DNA of 37,063 nucleotides from JBOGDS01 sp050743075. Lineage in GTDB: Bacteria; Actinomycetota; Actinomycetes; Jiangellales; Jiangellaceae. The notes under the pieces were generated by a model, which was not told the DNA's origin, made no database searches, and saw only the letters and a list, made by a program, of their open reading frames with translations. Shown here in pieces: positions 7,718-14,596 of this stretch; positions within the stretch are counted from its first letter, which is position 1; each line of letters opens with the position of its first letter. Made by a program: the position numbers and the translations under genes. The DNA lies in assembly GCA_050743075.1 (NCBI GenBank), contig JBOGDS010000034.1, positions 1 to 37,063 on the forward strand, in the 5' to 3' direction.

Positions 7718-8260
7718 TTACGACAGCTTCCGCAGAATGCGGTGAACGGTCTTCCAGGTTCGGGTCGTGATCTCCTTGCCCAACGTCTTCTCGAGCCACC
7801 TCATGAGGTCTGGCGTCCGTGAGCCACTGAGGTCAATCACGGCGCAGATGACCCGGTCCTCGACGGCCACGATCGTGTAGTCGCCGGTGTCAGGCGTGTA
7901 GGGAACGTCGAGGTCCGCGGCGGGCTCGTGTTTCAGAAACGTCACCTGGAGGCTCGTGGCCGGTGTGTCTGCTCGATCGCCGAACGGGTTCTTGGCGACG
8001 AGGTTCAGCATCTGGTCGCGAGTGCGGATGATCGTGGTGCTCCGGAAGCCGAGCTGTTCGGGCCAGGCGTCCTCGATGCGAGCCTCCAACGCGCCGACGT
8101 CCTGCGAGTCGGCATCGAACACAACGTTGCCGCTCGAGATCACCGTCTCAACGTTGCGGAAGCCCAGACTCTCGAAGACCCCGCGCAGCTTCTCGTTGCG
8201 CATGTTCGGGTTCAAGGGCCCGATTCCTCGAAGCAGTGCGACGTACCTCACTGGTCCCAC
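7718..8260 (-). CDS. DUF1697 family protein
   Basis: Cytoplasmic protein of up to 180 aa belonging to DUF1697. The start VRYVALLRGI, the block LGFRNVETVISSGNVVF and the end RTWKTVHRILRKL are the conserved family features. Function is not established. Start is ambiguous between GTG 8260 and GTG 8251; an AAGGA sequence lies 2 nt before the first and 11 nt before the second. Most homologues begin within a few residues of RYVALLRG. It stands alone, same strand as the ABC module but separated from it by the operator region. Confidence 0.9.
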   Translation of the reverse strand: MGPVRYVALLRGIGPLNPNMRNEKLRGVFESLGFRNVETVISSGNVVFDADSQDVGALEARIEDAWPEQLGFRSTTIIRTRDQMLNLVAKNPFGDRADTPATSLQVTFLKHEPAADLDVPYTPDTGDYTIVAVEDRVICAVIDLSGSRTPDLMRWLEKTLGKEITTRTWKTVHRILRKLS

Positions 8261-8467
8261 AATCCTTGCTAGGCGTCGCCCAGACGCTACGAAGAAGGCG
8301 GCCCTTCGGTCGCCCAGCCCCGGTCGGCCCTGTCTTCGCCGGTGCGGGAACGCGCGCTAACCTTCTGTCGTGTGCTGGAGGATGACTGCCGTGGCGCCTC
8401 GTCTGTGAGGTCGAGGTCACCACCCGTCGAGCGATCTGTCGCGCCAGAACGACGCATGCAGCCGTTG
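8261..8467. other. Gene-free stretch downstream of the broken regulator
   Basis: About 200 bp between the DUF1697 start and the end of the truncated LAL regulator. Frames stay open on both strands but none shows recognisable composition or a ribosome site. It probably represents the deletion scar where the regulator's missing C-terminal part used to be. Confidence 0.4.
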
Positions 8468-9144
8468 TTACGTCGTGCGGTCGTGCACCGCCGCCGCGAG
8501 GGCAGGGGACGGCGTTGCGTCCAGCAGGCCGGCCAGCAGCTCGCCTGTCTCCGCGCCGGAGAGCGGCCCAGCGCCAGCTCGACCAGGAGGCCGCGGCGGC
8601 GCAGCTCGGCCCGCAGGCCACGGACGGGGTGCGCACGCGGCAGTTCCGCGCCCCGGTAGGTGCCCAGGAAGAGCAACGGCTCGCGTGCAATCGACGCGGC
8701 CAGCGCCGGGAGCAGCTCGATCGTGGCCGCGCTGCCCCAATGCAGGTCCTCCAGCAGAACCACGGTCGGCTGGCGCCGCGCCACCTCGCGGACAGTTCGA
8801 TGGATGGCGGCGACGAGGGCCTCTCGGTCGATGTCCCGCCACGGCAGGGCGAGCTCGGGGAGCAGGACGCGGGCGTGACCCGCCAGCGCCCCGTCGCCGA
8901 AGCGGTCCGACACCCCCCGCAAGACCTCCACCACCGGTGCGTACGCGCTGTCTCCCAGCGTGGCCGCGCCGCGCAGGATGTTGCCGTCCCAGCCGTCGAG
9001 GACCTCGCTGACCAGCCGGGACTTACCGACACCGGCGTCGCCGCTGACCAGCATCAGGCCGCCCGCTCCCTCGCGGCATCCCGCCAGCACGGCGTCGAGG
9101 TCGGCCCGCTCGCCGTCCCGTCCCACCAGCGGCGCCCGCTTCAT
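8468..9144 (-). pseudogene. Truncated LuxR/LAL-type ATPase regulator
   Basis: The N-terminal AAA-type ATPase part of a large ATP-dependent LuxR (LAL/MalT-like) activator. It starts MKRAPLVGRDGERADLD, with Walker A GDAGVGKSRLV and Walker B TVVLLEDLHW, and keeps GTYRGAELPRAHPV. Near 8571 the frame breaks in a short G run: continuing in frame gives nonsense, while a one-base shift restores LSGAETGELLAGLLDA and ALAAAVHDRT. At 8468 coding stops with TAA; the rest of the usual 800-1000-aa protein, including the LuxR helix-turn-helix, is missing. A TACTGT box 6 nt before the ATG suggests that the original leaderless promoter survives. A one-base sequencing error could explain the shift but not the truncation. 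Confidence 0.85.
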
Positions 9145-9156
9145 CCCCGAACAGTA
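9145..9156 (-). promoter_or_regulatory. Leaderless-type -10 (TACTGT-N6-ATG) of the broken regulator
   Basis: TACTGT (9156-9151, minus strand) followed by exactly 6 nt and the ATG at 9144. Same geometry as the TetR, reductase and 27435 promoters. No convincing -35. Confidence 0.4.
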
Positions 9157-9209
9157 GGCCGCTCGGTCGCGATGGTTTCGATGGGCAATGGCGTTGAAGC
9201 ACTCGGCTA

Positions 9210-9641
9210 TCACGGCTGCTGCCTGTTCGTCTCGTCGCTCTCGGCCAGCAGCCGCTCCGAGAGCTCCGATGCTTTTCCCTGGGTCTCCAACGCCAGCTTG
9301 TGCTTGGCCAGGTCGTCCTCGAGCCGCTCGATCCGTCGGCGGGCCCGGTCGACTTCGACCTAGTCGGACGTGCGCTTCGCCGGTCGGGTCTTCGGCGCCA
9401 ACTCCTTGAGCGCGCCGACCTCGCGCGCTCGGCGCCACTCCACGATGTGCGACGAGTACAGGCCCGCACGACGCAACAGCGCGCCCTTCGCGCCCGGATC
9501 CGTGAGGCGTTCGTACTCGTCGAGGATGGCGAGCTTGAACGAGGCGTCGAATCGTCGCCGCTTCGGCTTCGCCGCCGGGTCGTCGTCGCCCACGCCGCCA
9601 ACATGGGCGCGCGCGAGCAAGGCTGCAGAGGACATGGTCAT
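9210..9641 (-). pseudogene. IS3-family OrfA with an internal amber codon
   Basis: Helix-turn-helix subunit of an IS3-family transposase. KPKRRRFDASFKLAILDEYE and GLYSSHIVEWRRARE are typical OrfA motifs. After 93 codons an in-frame TAG (9362-9360) interrupts the gene, but the same frame continues with the leucine-zipper region VEVDRARRRIERLEDDLAKH, then KASELSERLLAESDE, and ends at TGA 9212-9210. A single C-to-T change of a CAG codon would explain it. OrfB, the DDE integrase subunit normally overlapping the end of OrfA, is absent; the broken LAL regulator begins 66 bp later. The element is therefore dead and its ends are not identifiable. Confidence 0.88.
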
Positions 9642-9971
9642 GGGTCTACGTGATCCTGTTCTCGCCCCGAGCGATGGTGGGCTACAGCAGGCGTCTCACG
9701 TCAGCCTGACAGAGGGGGCACCAGCTTCGCGTCGCGGCGGTGAGCGGCGGTGGCAACCGCTTGCGGGAAGGTCTCTGAGCCGTCCGGGGATGCCGGGGAG
9801 TTCGGCGAGGTCATCGAGATGCTGATCGCCGACTTCATCGGCCACCTCCGGGGAGGCCAGTTGACCGACGCGGGATTGGGTCTGATGGGTCTGGCGCACC
9901 TCGGCGTTCTGTCCGGTCGGGTCCATGGGCGAGTTCGCACGTCGTGAGACCGAGCTGCCGTCGTGGTCCGG
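9642..9971. other. Gene-free stretch beside the IS3 remnant
   Basis: About 330 bp between the OrfA start and the stop of the nuclease-like gene. It should contain the left end of the IS3 element, whose repeat I could not delimit. Short ORFs on both strands (65-76 codons) have no recognisable motif or ribosome site. Confidence 0.4.
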
Positions 9972-11687
9972 TCAGTTAGATCGATCGAGCCGGCTACGCG
10001 GACGGGCCGGATTCGCGTCGGCCCAGCGGCCAGCTTCTCTGTCGACTGTTGCCGCGGCACGCTCGTCATCGAGGCGGTCCTGGGCGGCGTCCCAGCTGAC
10101 GACCTCCGGTTCCGCCGGGACGAAGCTAACCATCGAGAACGATTCTCCGCCGTTCTGCTCGTCGTCGGCAGGTTCAGGCTCGGGCGCCCTGGCAGTGACC
10201 GCGTTACCCGTTTCGTGGGGGAGCGCGCCGTCTGCATCTCGACGGTGGTCGTCAGTGTCCGCATGCAGGTCGTCCGCGTGCTCGACAGCTTCTGTGATCA
10301 CGGTGCGCGGCGCTTCAGCCTCGGGCGGCACCGGCTCACCGAGCTCCTCTTCGGTCGGCTGCTCGAGCAGGTCACTGGGGGGCGGTGCGATGTCGATACC
10401 CGCCTCCTCGGCTGCAGTGCGTCCTACGCGAGGCAGCTGCGGTGCCTTCGGCGTCCACGGCCGCAGTTCTTGGAGCACAGCGGCGTAGAACCCATCGACG
10501 GCGGCGAGCACACTGTCGATGAAACCGCCCCGACCCAGCCCTCGCTTTGTGCCGAGCGGAGAGGTGGCAGTAATCCGGAACGACCGGAAGACCCGCTTCG
10601 GGTCGGTAATAAGCGACGTCGGATTCCCCCGCACGACCCGTAACAGCTCACTGGTCGAGCTGCGCGCACCGGAGGCGTACGCGTCGATCCGAAGACCGTC
10701 AGGCGCCTCCCTTAGCTGGCGAACGAGCCAGTTGACCCGCGTCAGCGCGCGACCATCCCGCGGGGCGTCGACGTCAGCCGAAACGGTCACGCGTCCTGAC
10801 CGAACGTCCGCAGCGACGTCGAGCGGGGCCGCGGCGTCGGGAATCCGGAGGGTTCCACTGAGCACGCCGTCGCCGACGAGCGCCTTGGTCTGTGCGGCGA
10901 TTCGAAGCGACGGCTCAGCGGCTTCCTTTCGCGATACTGCGACCTGAACGTCGGCGCCCAGCTCTCGGCCGAGGCGCAACGCAGCGAAACGAAGAAGCTG
11001 CTCCCAGCGAGAGACGACGTCAGCGAGGCCCTTGTCGTTCGACCGCAACGTCCCCGCTGCGACCGCCTCGCGGACCGGTACCCAGGCAGCACCCATGTCG
11101 GAGAAATCGAGAGCGCCGGAACGCGGGTGCTCGAGGTAACGAATCAGCTCTCCAAGAATCCAGGCCTGGTCCGGGTTGGACACCCCCCGGTGAACGCGCT
11201 GTTGAACGGCGGTCGTCAGGATCTCTGCCCACGACAAGTGATGCAGGGAGACCCGGCGAAGCTTTCGGCGGTCTACCTCGACGGGGTGGACACCGGGTGC
11301 TGGCGACAACTGGTTGGAGACAGTGAGCACGGCGTCGAAGCCGTTGTCGCGAGCGATGTCCAGGTATGTCTCAACCTGCAGTCGTTCCAGTTCCGCCGCG
11401 CCGGTCTTGACCTCGACCAAGGATGTCCAGACCCGCCCCGCACGAGTGGACTGCACGAGCCCGTCCGGGTAGCAGGTTCGGTCGTCATCGGTCTTGAACG
11501 GCACCTCAATGAACGTCTGCACGTGTCCTGCCGGCGCGCCAAGTGGCTTCACGATCGAAAGACCGATCTCGCGTACTGCGCCCATCACCGCCAACAACGC
11601 CGACGTCGCGCGCCGTTCGGCTTCCTCCTGCCCACTGATCCCGCTCGTCGGGATGAGCCGCGCCGGCTGCCAATGCTCCTCGTTCAT
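9972..11687 (-). CDS. PD-(D/E)XK nuclease-like protein, actinobacterial family
   Basis: Soluble protein of 571 aa. The N-terminal 200 residues carry a restriction-endonuclease-like core: D75 in YPDGLV, E92-x-K94 in LVEVKTG, and a following Q-x3-Y helix (Q104...Y108) before FDAVLTVSNQL. The middle part (SGALDFSDMG, LTRVNWLVRQL, SELLRVVRGNP, GTKRGLGRGGFI) matches a conserved actinobacterial family of unknown role that I know only as hypothetical or stress-response proteins. From about residue 430 the tail is Pro/Glu/Asp-rich and probably disordered. The start at 11687 follows GGAGGAGAG at ideal distance. A DNA repair, defence or nucleic-acid-binding role is inference. It is the only long intact gene in this decayed region. 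Confidence 0.8.
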   Translation of the reverse strand: MNEEHWQPARLIPTSGISGQEEAERRATSALLAVMGAVREIGLSIVKPLGAPAGHVQTFIEVPFKTDDDRTCYPDGLVQSTRAGRVWTSLVEVKTGAAELERLQVETYLDIARDNGFDAVLTVSNQLSPAPGVHPVEVDRRKLRRVSLHHLSWAEILTTAVQQRVHRGVSNPDQAWILGELIRYLEHPRSGALDFSDMGAAWVPVREAVAAGTLRSNDKGLADVVSRWEQLLRFAALRLGRELGADVQVAVSRKEAAEPSLRIAAQTKALVGDGVLSGTLRIPDAAAPLDVAADVRSGRVTVSADVDAPRDGRALTRVNWLVRQLREAPDGLRIDAYASGARSSTSELLRVVRGNPTSLITDPKRVFRSFRITATSPLGTKRGLGRGGFIDSVLAAVDGFYAAVLQELRPWTPKAPQLPRVGRTAAEEAGIDIAPPPSDLLEQPTEEELGEPVPPEAEAPRTVITEAVEHADDLHADTDDHRRDADGALPHETGNAVTARAPEPEPADDEQNGGESFSMVSFVPAEPEVVSWDAAQDRLDDERAAATVDREAGRWADANPARPRSRLDRSN

Positions 11688-11949
11688 GACTCTCCTCCGC
11701 CCGTCGGCCTGACGGGGGCGCCCCGTGATGCTGAGTCTGACCACCGCCACGCCGCCCGCAACATAAAGCCTGCCATGTCTTGAGGAAGCCGTCTGCCAGC
11801 GCAGCCAATCGCCGACCGATTCGGGTTAGCTGATTCGCGGCTGGCACTCGTTTGCCGTGAAGAACAGTGCGCGTCCGCTGAGAGCCGCTCGTAGAGCAGT
11901 CGAACGCGACTCGCGCTCATCCTCACGCTCGTCGATCGCTATCCGCGAG
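11688..11949. other. Upstream region of the nuclease-like gene
   Basis: About 260 bp between the start of the nuclease-like gene and the signal-peptidase fragment. It should hold the promoter of the nuclease-like gene; TATGTT at about 11767 (minus strand) is a weak -10 candidate. No gene is supported. Confidence 0.3.
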
Positions 11950-12236
11950 TCAGAACCCGCCGAACTCGCTCAAGGGCCACCACCTGAGGACGACGAGCTC
12001 GCTGATGTTCTCGTAGGGCCCCGGCCATACAGCCGGGAGTCCGCGGCGTTGCCTCGGTTGTCGCCGAGGATGAAGACGTGGCCGGCCGGCACGATGACCC
12101 GCTCGAGGTCGGGCGTCGCCACGTCGGCAGCAAGGTGCGGCTCGTCGGCGGGCTCGCCGTTGATCGTCAGGACTCCGGCTTCCGCTGCGATCTCGTCGCC
12201 GGCGACAGCGACGACCCGCATGAGCCGGTCGAACGA
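11950..12236 (-). pseudogene. Signal peptidase I fragment, frameshifted
   Basis: C-terminal half of an S26 type I signal peptidase (LepB-like). MRVVAVAGDEIAAEAG, then VIVPAGHVFILGDNRGNAADS correspond to the conserved boxes around the catalytic lysine strand and GDNR..S.DSR. About 12025 the frame shifts by one base, after which PYENISELVVLRWWPL and the stop follow in another frame. The N-terminal membrane anchor and the catalytic serine region are missing: the fragment begins abruptly where an integrase fragment on the opposite strand starts. A non-functional relic. Confidence 0.8.
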
Positions 12237-12251
12237 CTGCTCCGGGGTCGC

Positions 12252-12443
12252 GTGGGCGCGGACGTGAAGGTGTTGCAGCGGATGCTCGGCCATGCCTCGA
12301 CGGCGCTGACACTGGATCGCTACGGCCACCTGATGCCCGGCCAAGCCGAGAGCGTCGCCGAGCGCCTGGATGTGCTCGCCCGAGCGGCTCGTCCGGTGCC
12401 GAAAGCGAAGGTCGCAGCCATCGACAGTCCACGTGGACGTTGA
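12252..12443 (+). pseudogene. Tyrosine integrase C-terminal fragment
   Basis: About 63 codons of the catalytic end of a phage-type tyrosine recombinase. GADVKVLQRMLGHASTALTL carries the LGH motif, and DRYGHLMPGQAESVAERLD carries the nucleophilic tyrosine region. The catalytic core upstream (first Arg, HxxR) is missing. The fragment starts at a junction with an inverted signal-peptidase fragment near 12240-12252 and ends 4 bp from the stop of the toxin-like gene. It lies about 0.9 kb from the tRNA-Phe/tRNA-Asp pair, so it probably belonged to an element once integrated there. Confidence 0.82.
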
Positions 12444-12447
12444 GAGT

Positions 12448-12702
12448 TCAGAGCGCCAGGAAGCTCTTCAGCTCGATCTGCCGGTCACCGTCGTTGATCA
12501 GGAACTGAACAGCCCACCCGGTGTCAGGCACGATTGCCACTCGGAGCAAGTCAGTAGGGCCAGGGACCGGATCATGCGATCGTGACCACGGCTCGTCCAG
12601 GAGGTCTGCCAACCACGCGTCCATGCGGGCTTGGCGCTCACCGTCCGGCTCCGTCTCGTACCAACGGGCCAGCAGCTCGACGCCGACGAGTCGAAAGCTC
12701 AC
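12448..12702 (-). CDS. Small protein, possible RelE-like toxin
   Basis: 84-aa protein starting VSFRLVGVELLARWYE and ending RQIELKSFLAL. A charged helical first half is followed by two likely strands (TDLLRVAIVPDTGWAVQFLI), a pattern similar to small RelE/ParE-like proteins, but I cannot place it in a named family. The GTG overlaps the TGA of the upstream 76-aa gene (GTGA), a tightly coupled pair as in toxin-antitoxin operons. Order would be antitoxin first. Remnants of another toxin-antitoxin pair lie just upstream. Function is inference from architecture. Confidence 0.5.
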   Translation of the reverse strand: MSFRLVGVELLARWYETEPDGERQARMDAWLADLLDEPWSRSHDPVPGPTDLLRVAIVPDTGWAVQFLINDGDRQIELKSFLAL

Positions 12703-12929
12703 CGATTGCGGCGGCGAACCTCGGACGCGTGGCGACGCAGGTCCTCTGCGCTCAAGCCGGGCTCGTCGCTCGCTTGCGGTGTCCAATTCTCGGGTGGGAC
12801 CGTGCGGGCCAACTGTCGGGCGAGCAGCTTTTGACGAAGCGCGTGCGTCCGTTCCTCTACTGCACGGAGAGCGCGGTCCACAGCTCGGGCCGAGCCGTGG
12901 AGCTCGCCATGCGTGGGAGCAGCAGCCAT
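12699..12929 (-). CDS. Small helical protein, possible antitoxin partner
   Basis: 76-aa highly charged protein (MAAAPTHGELHGSARAV..., ending ASEVRRRNR). The central part RALRAVEERTHALRQKLLAR is probably an alpha helix. Translation is coupled to the 84-aa gene by a GTGA overlap. The ATG at 12929 lacks an obvious ribosome site; GGAG lies about 20 nt upstream. No family recognised; antitoxin role suggested only by the gene pair layout. Confidence 0.45.
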   Translation of the reverse strand: MAAAPTHGELHGSARAVDRALRAVEERTHALRQKLLARQLARTVPPENWTPQASDEPGLSAEDLRRHASEVRRRNR

Positions 12930-13008
12930 ACAAATGAGAGTCTGCCAGGCTCCAGCTCGATCGTGGTGTCCGTCGTTCGGTTTCGTTCGGCTGGGTCCGA
13001 TGTCTGCT

Positions 13009-13080
13009 GAACGTCGTGGCCGGCAGCCGCGGGGCACGAGCGAGCCGAGGCGGAAGTTGGGCGTCGACGAGGAGCTTCAC
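13009..13080 (-). pseudogene. Remnant of a DUF5615 (PIN-like) toxin
   Basis: Starting at the GTG of 13080, VKLLVDAQLPPRLARA is the characteristic N-terminus of DUF5615 PIN-like toxins, including the first catalytic Asp. After about 24 codons the similarity ends in unrelated sequence. It follows a DUF433 remnant in the correct order for such a toxin-antitoxin operon. Confidence 0.65.
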
Positions 13081-13097
13081 GCAGCGCCGTGCCGTAT

Positions 13098-13222
13098 CAC
13101 TCGGGTGCGTGCTCGACGTCAGCGCCCCGATCTCCAGTGCGGTCGAAGCGATCGTCACGCTCAAGGTCGGTTTGGCGTGACAGACGGCGGGGGTCCGACG
13201 TGATCCGGTCCAGGCGTGACAT
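13098..13222 (-). pseudogene. Remnant of a DUF433 antitoxin
   Basis: From ATG 13222 the frame reads MSRLDRITSDP, the usual DUF433 start. In a C run (near 13190) the frame shifts by one; the other frame continues AVCHAKPTL, then VTIASTALEIGAL, which again is DUF433, with the usual RGxR segment between them missing. A frameshift plus a small deletion has killed the gene. It precedes the DUF5615 remnant, as in intact DUF433/DUF5615 pairs. TACCGT lies 6 nt before the ATG. Confidence 0.6.
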
Positions 13223-13234
13223 TCCGTCACGGTA
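13223..13234 (-). promoter_or_regulatory. Leaderless-type -10 (TACCGT-N6-ATG) of the DUF433 remnant
   Basis: TACCGT at 13234-13229 (minus strand), 6 nt, then ATG 13222. A relic promoter with the same geometry as at intact genes in the window. Confidence 0.35.
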
Positions 13235-13271
13235 CGTCCCGGCGAAGGCCACCTCGTCGCCCGAAAACGCC

Positions 13272-13306
13272 GGCAGGCCAGCTCCGAAAACTGGCGCTGA
13301 CCTGCC
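13272..13306 (-). terminator. Hairpin after tRNA-Phe
   Basis: GGCAGG (13272-13277) pairs with CCTGCC (13301-13306), with an inner CCAG/CTGG pairing. It lies 8 bp beyond the CCA end of tRNA-Phe. There is no clear U tract, so it may be a terminator or processing hairpin. Confidence 0.4.
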
Positions 13307-13313
13307 CAAACTC

Positions 13314-13389
13314 TGGTGGTCGGGACGGGCGTCGATCCCGTGACCTTCCGCTTTTCAGGCGGACGCTCTGCCGACTGAGCTACCCGACC
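13314..13389 (-). tRNA. tRNA-Phe (anticodon GAA)
   Basis: 76 nt including an encoded 3' CCA (13316-13314). Acceptor GGTCGGG pairs with CCCGACC; the D arm reads TAGCTCAGTCGGCAGAGC; the anticodon loop is CTGAAAA on a CCGC/GCGG stem; the T arm is ACGGGATCGACGCCCGT, with GATCGAC where GTTCGA is more usual. It is the second gene of a tRNA-Asp/tRNA-Phe tandem, 28 bp apart, presumably one transcript. tRNA genes are common integration sites, consistent with the decayed mobile region on this side. Confidence 0.95.
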
Positions 13390-13417
13390 GTGTGACGTCG
13401 CTGGCGCGGCGCCCACG

Positions 13418-13492
13418 CGGTCCCGACGGGATTTGAACCCGCGGCCTCCGGCTTGACAGGCCGGCGTGCACTCCAAACTGCACCACGGGACC
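13418..13492 (-). tRNA. tRNA-Asp (anticodon GTC)
   Basis: 75 nt, no encoded CCA. Acceptor GGTCCCG pairs with CGGGACC, discriminator G; D arm TGGTGCAGTTTGGAGTGCAC; anticodon loop CTGTCAA on CCGGC/GCCGG; T arm with GGTTCAAATCC. First of two tandem tRNA genes. Confidence 0.95.
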
Positions 13493-13576
13493 TCGCCCCC
13501 AAGTGGGGGAGATCGCAGGCTACACGCCCGCCGCGGGCGTCATCATCCTCACCTCACCGCCCTCACCTCGCCCTCG

Positions 13577-14503
13577 TCACTTCACGGCCGTGGGCGCGAC
13601 GGGGCCGCCGAGGCTGTGGGTGAGGGGCAGGGGGGTCGCGCACAGGAGGAAGTCGTACTGGCCGTCGGCGCCGCAGTCGGCGGCCAGCGCGTCGAGCGCC
13701 CACAGCTGACCCTGTAGCAGCCCCATGTCGCGCAGGTGCAGCAGGTGGACGGGGAGGAGCACCGCGGGATCCTCCCCGGGCCACACCTCGAACACCAGCG
13801 TGTCGATGGCGACGGCGGCGACGTCGTGATCGTGGAGCCACTCGACCGATTGCGTCGACAAGCCCGGGCTGGGGCTCGCGAACCGCTCCCGGTCGCCGGT
13901 GCGCAACCAGCGCATCTGCCCGGTGCGCACCAGCAGCACGTCGCCCGGCGCGGGCGTCAGCCCGCCGAGCGCCATCGCCGCATCCAGGTCGTCGCCCGTC
14001 ACGGCGTAGCCGTCCTCGAAGAAGTCGACGCCGTGCACTCGCGCCACGTCCGCCAGCAGCCCGCGTGACACGACCGCACCCACCTGCTCGATGCCGAGGC
14101 GGGTGGCGCCCGCCTCGGTCACGGCCGACGCGGGAACGTGGTTGTACAACTCGTCCTCGTAGCCGGCGTGGGCCAACGCGTCCCAGTGGGTCGCCGCCTG
14201 CACGCCCATCGCCAGTTTGTCGTCACTGGTGCAGAAGTCCGCCGGATCGCCGGTCAATGATGCGTGCACCAGGAGCATCTCGCGGCGCGGGTTGTCGCGG
14301 CCCGGGATGGCCCCGGTCTGCGGCCCCTGCTCGTCGAACGGGATCGCCAGCGGGAACACCCGTCCCTGGCGCGCCGCCGCGACCCCCCGTAGAACCGCGT
14401 CGGCGTCGATGAGGTTGAGCGTGCCCCGCTGGTCGTCGGCGCCCCACCGGCCGGCGTTGGACACACGGTCGGCGAGCTGGCGCAGATGCTGAGGTAGCGG
14501 CAT
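13577..14503 (-). CDS. Cyclase-family amidohydrolase (kynurenine formamidase-like)
   Basis: 308-aa protein of the metal-dependent cyclase family (PF04199) that includes kynurenine formamidase and polyketide cyclase-like hydrolases. The metal site is seen as H106-W-D108-A-L-A-H112 in ATHWDALAH, followed by a DVLLVRTGQM strand and SVEWLHDHDVAAVAIDTL, all typical. N-terminal RWGADDQRGTLNLI is the family signature. Substrate cannot be read from sequence. The ATG at 14503 fits the family and is preceded by CAGAGT at 6 nt and by a weak AGGTG; the longer open frame to 15058 overlaps the protease relic and is rejected. Monocistronic, convergent with nothing and next to the tRNA-Asp gene. Confidence 0.9.
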   Translation of the reverse strand: MPLPQHLRQLADRVSNAGRWGADDQRGTLNLIDADAVLRGVAAARQGRVFPLAIPFDEQGPQTGAIPGRDNPRREMLLVHASLTGDPADFCTSDDKLAMGVQAATHWDALAHAGYEDELYNHVPASAVTEAGATRLGIEQVGAVVSRGLLADVARVHGVDFFEDGYAVTGDDLDAAMALGGLTPAPGDVLLVRTGQMRWLRTGDRERFASPSPGLSTQSVEWLHDHDVAAVAIDTLVFEVWPGEDPAVLLPVHLLHLRDMGLLQGQLWALDALAADCGADGQYDFLLCATPLPLTHSLGGPVAPTAVK

Positions 14504-14515
14504 GCACCTACTCTG
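14504..14515 (-). promoter_or_regulatory. Leaderless-type -10 (CAGAGT-N6-ATG) of the cyclase gene
   Basis: CAGAGT at 14515-14510 (minus strand) and 6 nt before the ATG at 14503; one base from the TAGAGT seen at 24533 and 27423 with identical spacing. Confidence 0.35.
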
Positions 14516-14596
14516 CCCTTGTCGAGACCCGCCGCGAGACTGGCAGCCTGACAAGGCAACCCGCGCGCGACGTGCACCGCGGCCGCAGCCGAGCTC

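Noticed and set aside
7729..7741. Thirteen bases CTTCCGCAGAATG identical to the IS inverted repeat
   Set aside because: They encode the conserved end of the DUF1697 protein (RILRKL), and no second end or transposase remnant is nearby; chance match.
12448..13476. Minus-strand open frame of 342 codons
   Set aside because: It runs through two tRNA-adjacent regions and several gene relics; only its last 84 codons behave as a gene.
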